Origin: Hyphomicrobiales bacterium
GTDB taxonomy: Bacteria > Pseudomonadota > Alphaproteobacteria > Rhizobiales > Rhizobiaceae
Direction of reading: 5' to 3'
Length of the DNA stretch: 64,000 bases
Assembly: GCA_900466945.1 (NCBI GenBank)
Contig: UBNV01000021.1
Span: 186,001 to 250,000, forward strand
The notes under the pieces: model-generated
The model's input: only the letters and a program-made list of their open reading frames with translations
What the model was told of the DNA's origin: nothing
Database searches by the model: none
Made by a program: the position numbers and the translations under genes
Shown: in pieces, positions 63,168 through 64,000 of the stretch
How positions within the stretch are numbered: the stretch's first letter is position 1
How the letters are laid out: the number at the start of each line of letters is the position of its first letter

Positions 63168-64000
63168 ATGGTAGCGCGTATCAGTACGGTTGCATTCCAG
63201 GGCATCGAGGGCGTGCCCGTCGAGGTTCAGGTCATGGTGGCGCCCGGCAAGACGGGCATGCAGATCGTCGGCCTGCCCGACAAGGCGGTCGCCGAGAGCC
63301 GCGAGCGGGTTCAGGCGGCGCTGCACGCCTCAGGCCTGGCACTCCCGGCCAAACGGGTGACCGTCAATCTGGCGCCGGCTGATTTGCCCAAGGAAGGCTC
63401 GCACTTCGACCTTCCCATTGCGCTCGGCCTGATGGCGGCCCTCGGCGCGATCCCGGGCGATGCTCTGGCCGGGTATCTGGTCATCGGTGAGCTCAATCTC
63501 GATGGCACGATCGCGCCGATCGCGGGTGCCCTGCCGGCGGCGATCAGCGCCAACGCCATGGACAAGGGGCTGATCTGCCCGGGCGAAAGCGGCGCGGAAG
63601 CGGCCTGGGCCGGCAGTGAGATCGACATCCTCGCGCCGCGCAGCCTGATCGCGCTCGCCAATCATTTCCGCGGCACGCAGGTGCTCTCCCGCCCGGAACC
63701 CTCGGTGCGGGCGCCCGCCGCGAATCTGCCAGACCTTGCCGACATCAAGGGCCAGGAAAGCGCCAAGCGGGCGCTGGAAGTGGCGGCAGCCGGCGGACAC
63801 AATTTACTTTTCGTCGGCCCGCCCGGCTCCGGCAAGTCCATGCTGGCAGCGCGGCTGCCTTCCATCCTCCCGCCGCTATCGCCGTCCGAACTCCTCGAAG
63901 TGTCGATGATCCATTCCATTGCGGGACAGCTCTCGGGCGGCAAGCTCTCCGACCGGCGGCCGTTCCGGACGCCACATCACTCCGCCACCATGGCGGCACT
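63168..64000 (+). CDS. yifB: YifB/ComM family Mg-chelatase-like AAA ATPase, 3' end outside the window
   Basis: The frame begins MVARISTVAFQGIEG and runs open to the right edge (277 codons plus). Typical features are GMQIVGLPDKAVAESRERV, NLAPADLPKEGSHFDLPIAL, and the Walker A FVGPPGSGKSMLAARLP at about residues 216-232. ComM/YifB proteins are hexameric helicases for branch migration during natural transformation or of unknown role. GCGGGCG lies before the ATG; a GTG or TTG farther up is possible. The C-terminal half is not visible. Confidence 0.92.
   Translation, partial: MVARISTVAFQGIEGVPVEVQVMVAPGKTGMQIVGLPDKAVAESRERVQAALHASGLALPAKRVTVNLAPADLPKEGSHFDLPIALGLMAALGAIPGDALAGYLVIGELNLDGTIAPIAGALPAAISANAMDKGLICPGESGAEAAWAGSEIDILAPRSLIALANHFRGTQVLSRPEPSVRAPAANLPDLADIKGQESAKRALEVAAAGGHNLLFVGPPGSGKSMLAARLPSILPPLSPSELLEVSMIHSIAGQLSGGKLSDRRPFRTPHHSATMAA

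Overview
The window is a gene-dense, high-GC stretch of an alphaproteobacterial chromosome. The best guess is Rhizobiaceae (Rhizobium, Agrobacterium or a close genus). The grounds are a rhizobial-type phospholipid N-methyltransferase (PmtA), a ugpBAEC glycerol-3-phosphate importer behind a Pho box, infC with an ATT start, a bacterial transglutaminase-like cysteine protease, and the neighbourhood dnaN, rsmI, yraN, ugp, gshB, yifB. No rRNA, tRNA, CRISPR array, transposase, integrase or phage gene was seen, so this reads as core chromosome with accessory transporter and regulator pairs.

Layout. 1-2.7 kb: end of an MFS transporter, a secreted transglutaminase-like protease behind a CtrA-like box, and an alpha/beta hydrolase. 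2.9-12.5 kb: a translation block (infC, rpmI, rplT, pheS, pheT). It is interrupted between infC and rpmI by two exported poly-Asp proteins plus a response regulator and histidine kinase. An LPS-kinase-like gene and a DUF2442 gene are woven into pheST. 12.6-22 kb: rsgA, then transporter, regulator and oxidoreductase pairs (EamA/AraC, MocR/EamA, aldo-keto reductase/LysR, aldo-keto reductase + GNAT). 22-26.5 kb: a Gfo/Idh/MocA oxidoreductase and a membrane glycosylation set (GtrA, GT2, GT-C-like protein). 26.6-30.3 kb: xseA, a quinone-reductase-like flavoprotein, and a MarR/EamA divergent pair with two copies of an 18-bp palindrome. 30.3-33.2 kb: a cold-shock gene with a predicted long leader, two small charged helical proteins, a secreted orphan protein and an endonuclease/phosphatase-family protein. 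33.2-39.5 kb: M29 peptidase, ybaK, a Spx/ArsC-like protein, ogt, guaA, a nucleosidase, a thioesterase and TspO. 39.5-44.6 kb: a four-gene imelysin, di-heme oxidoreductase, imelysin-like, DUF1513 operon typical of iron-responsive periplasmic loci. 44.6-54.2 kb: RNA methyltransferase, RlpA-like protein, SDR, queG, GST, uppP, an NDUFA9-like protein, DUF1330, pyrF, a phosphatase and pmtA. 54.3-64 kb: dnaN, rsmI, yraN, ugpBAEC, a cupin protein, gshB and the start of yifB, which runs off the window.

How genes work together. The ugp operon would import glycerol-3-phosphate when phosphate is scarce. The poly-Asp/PepSY proteins and the two-component system are packed like one envelope-sensing unit. 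The GtrA/GT2/GT-C genes would build or transfer a lipid-linked sugar. Three separate EamA exporters each sit beside a regulator of a different family. Functions are inferred from sequence motifs and gene order only; no database search was run.
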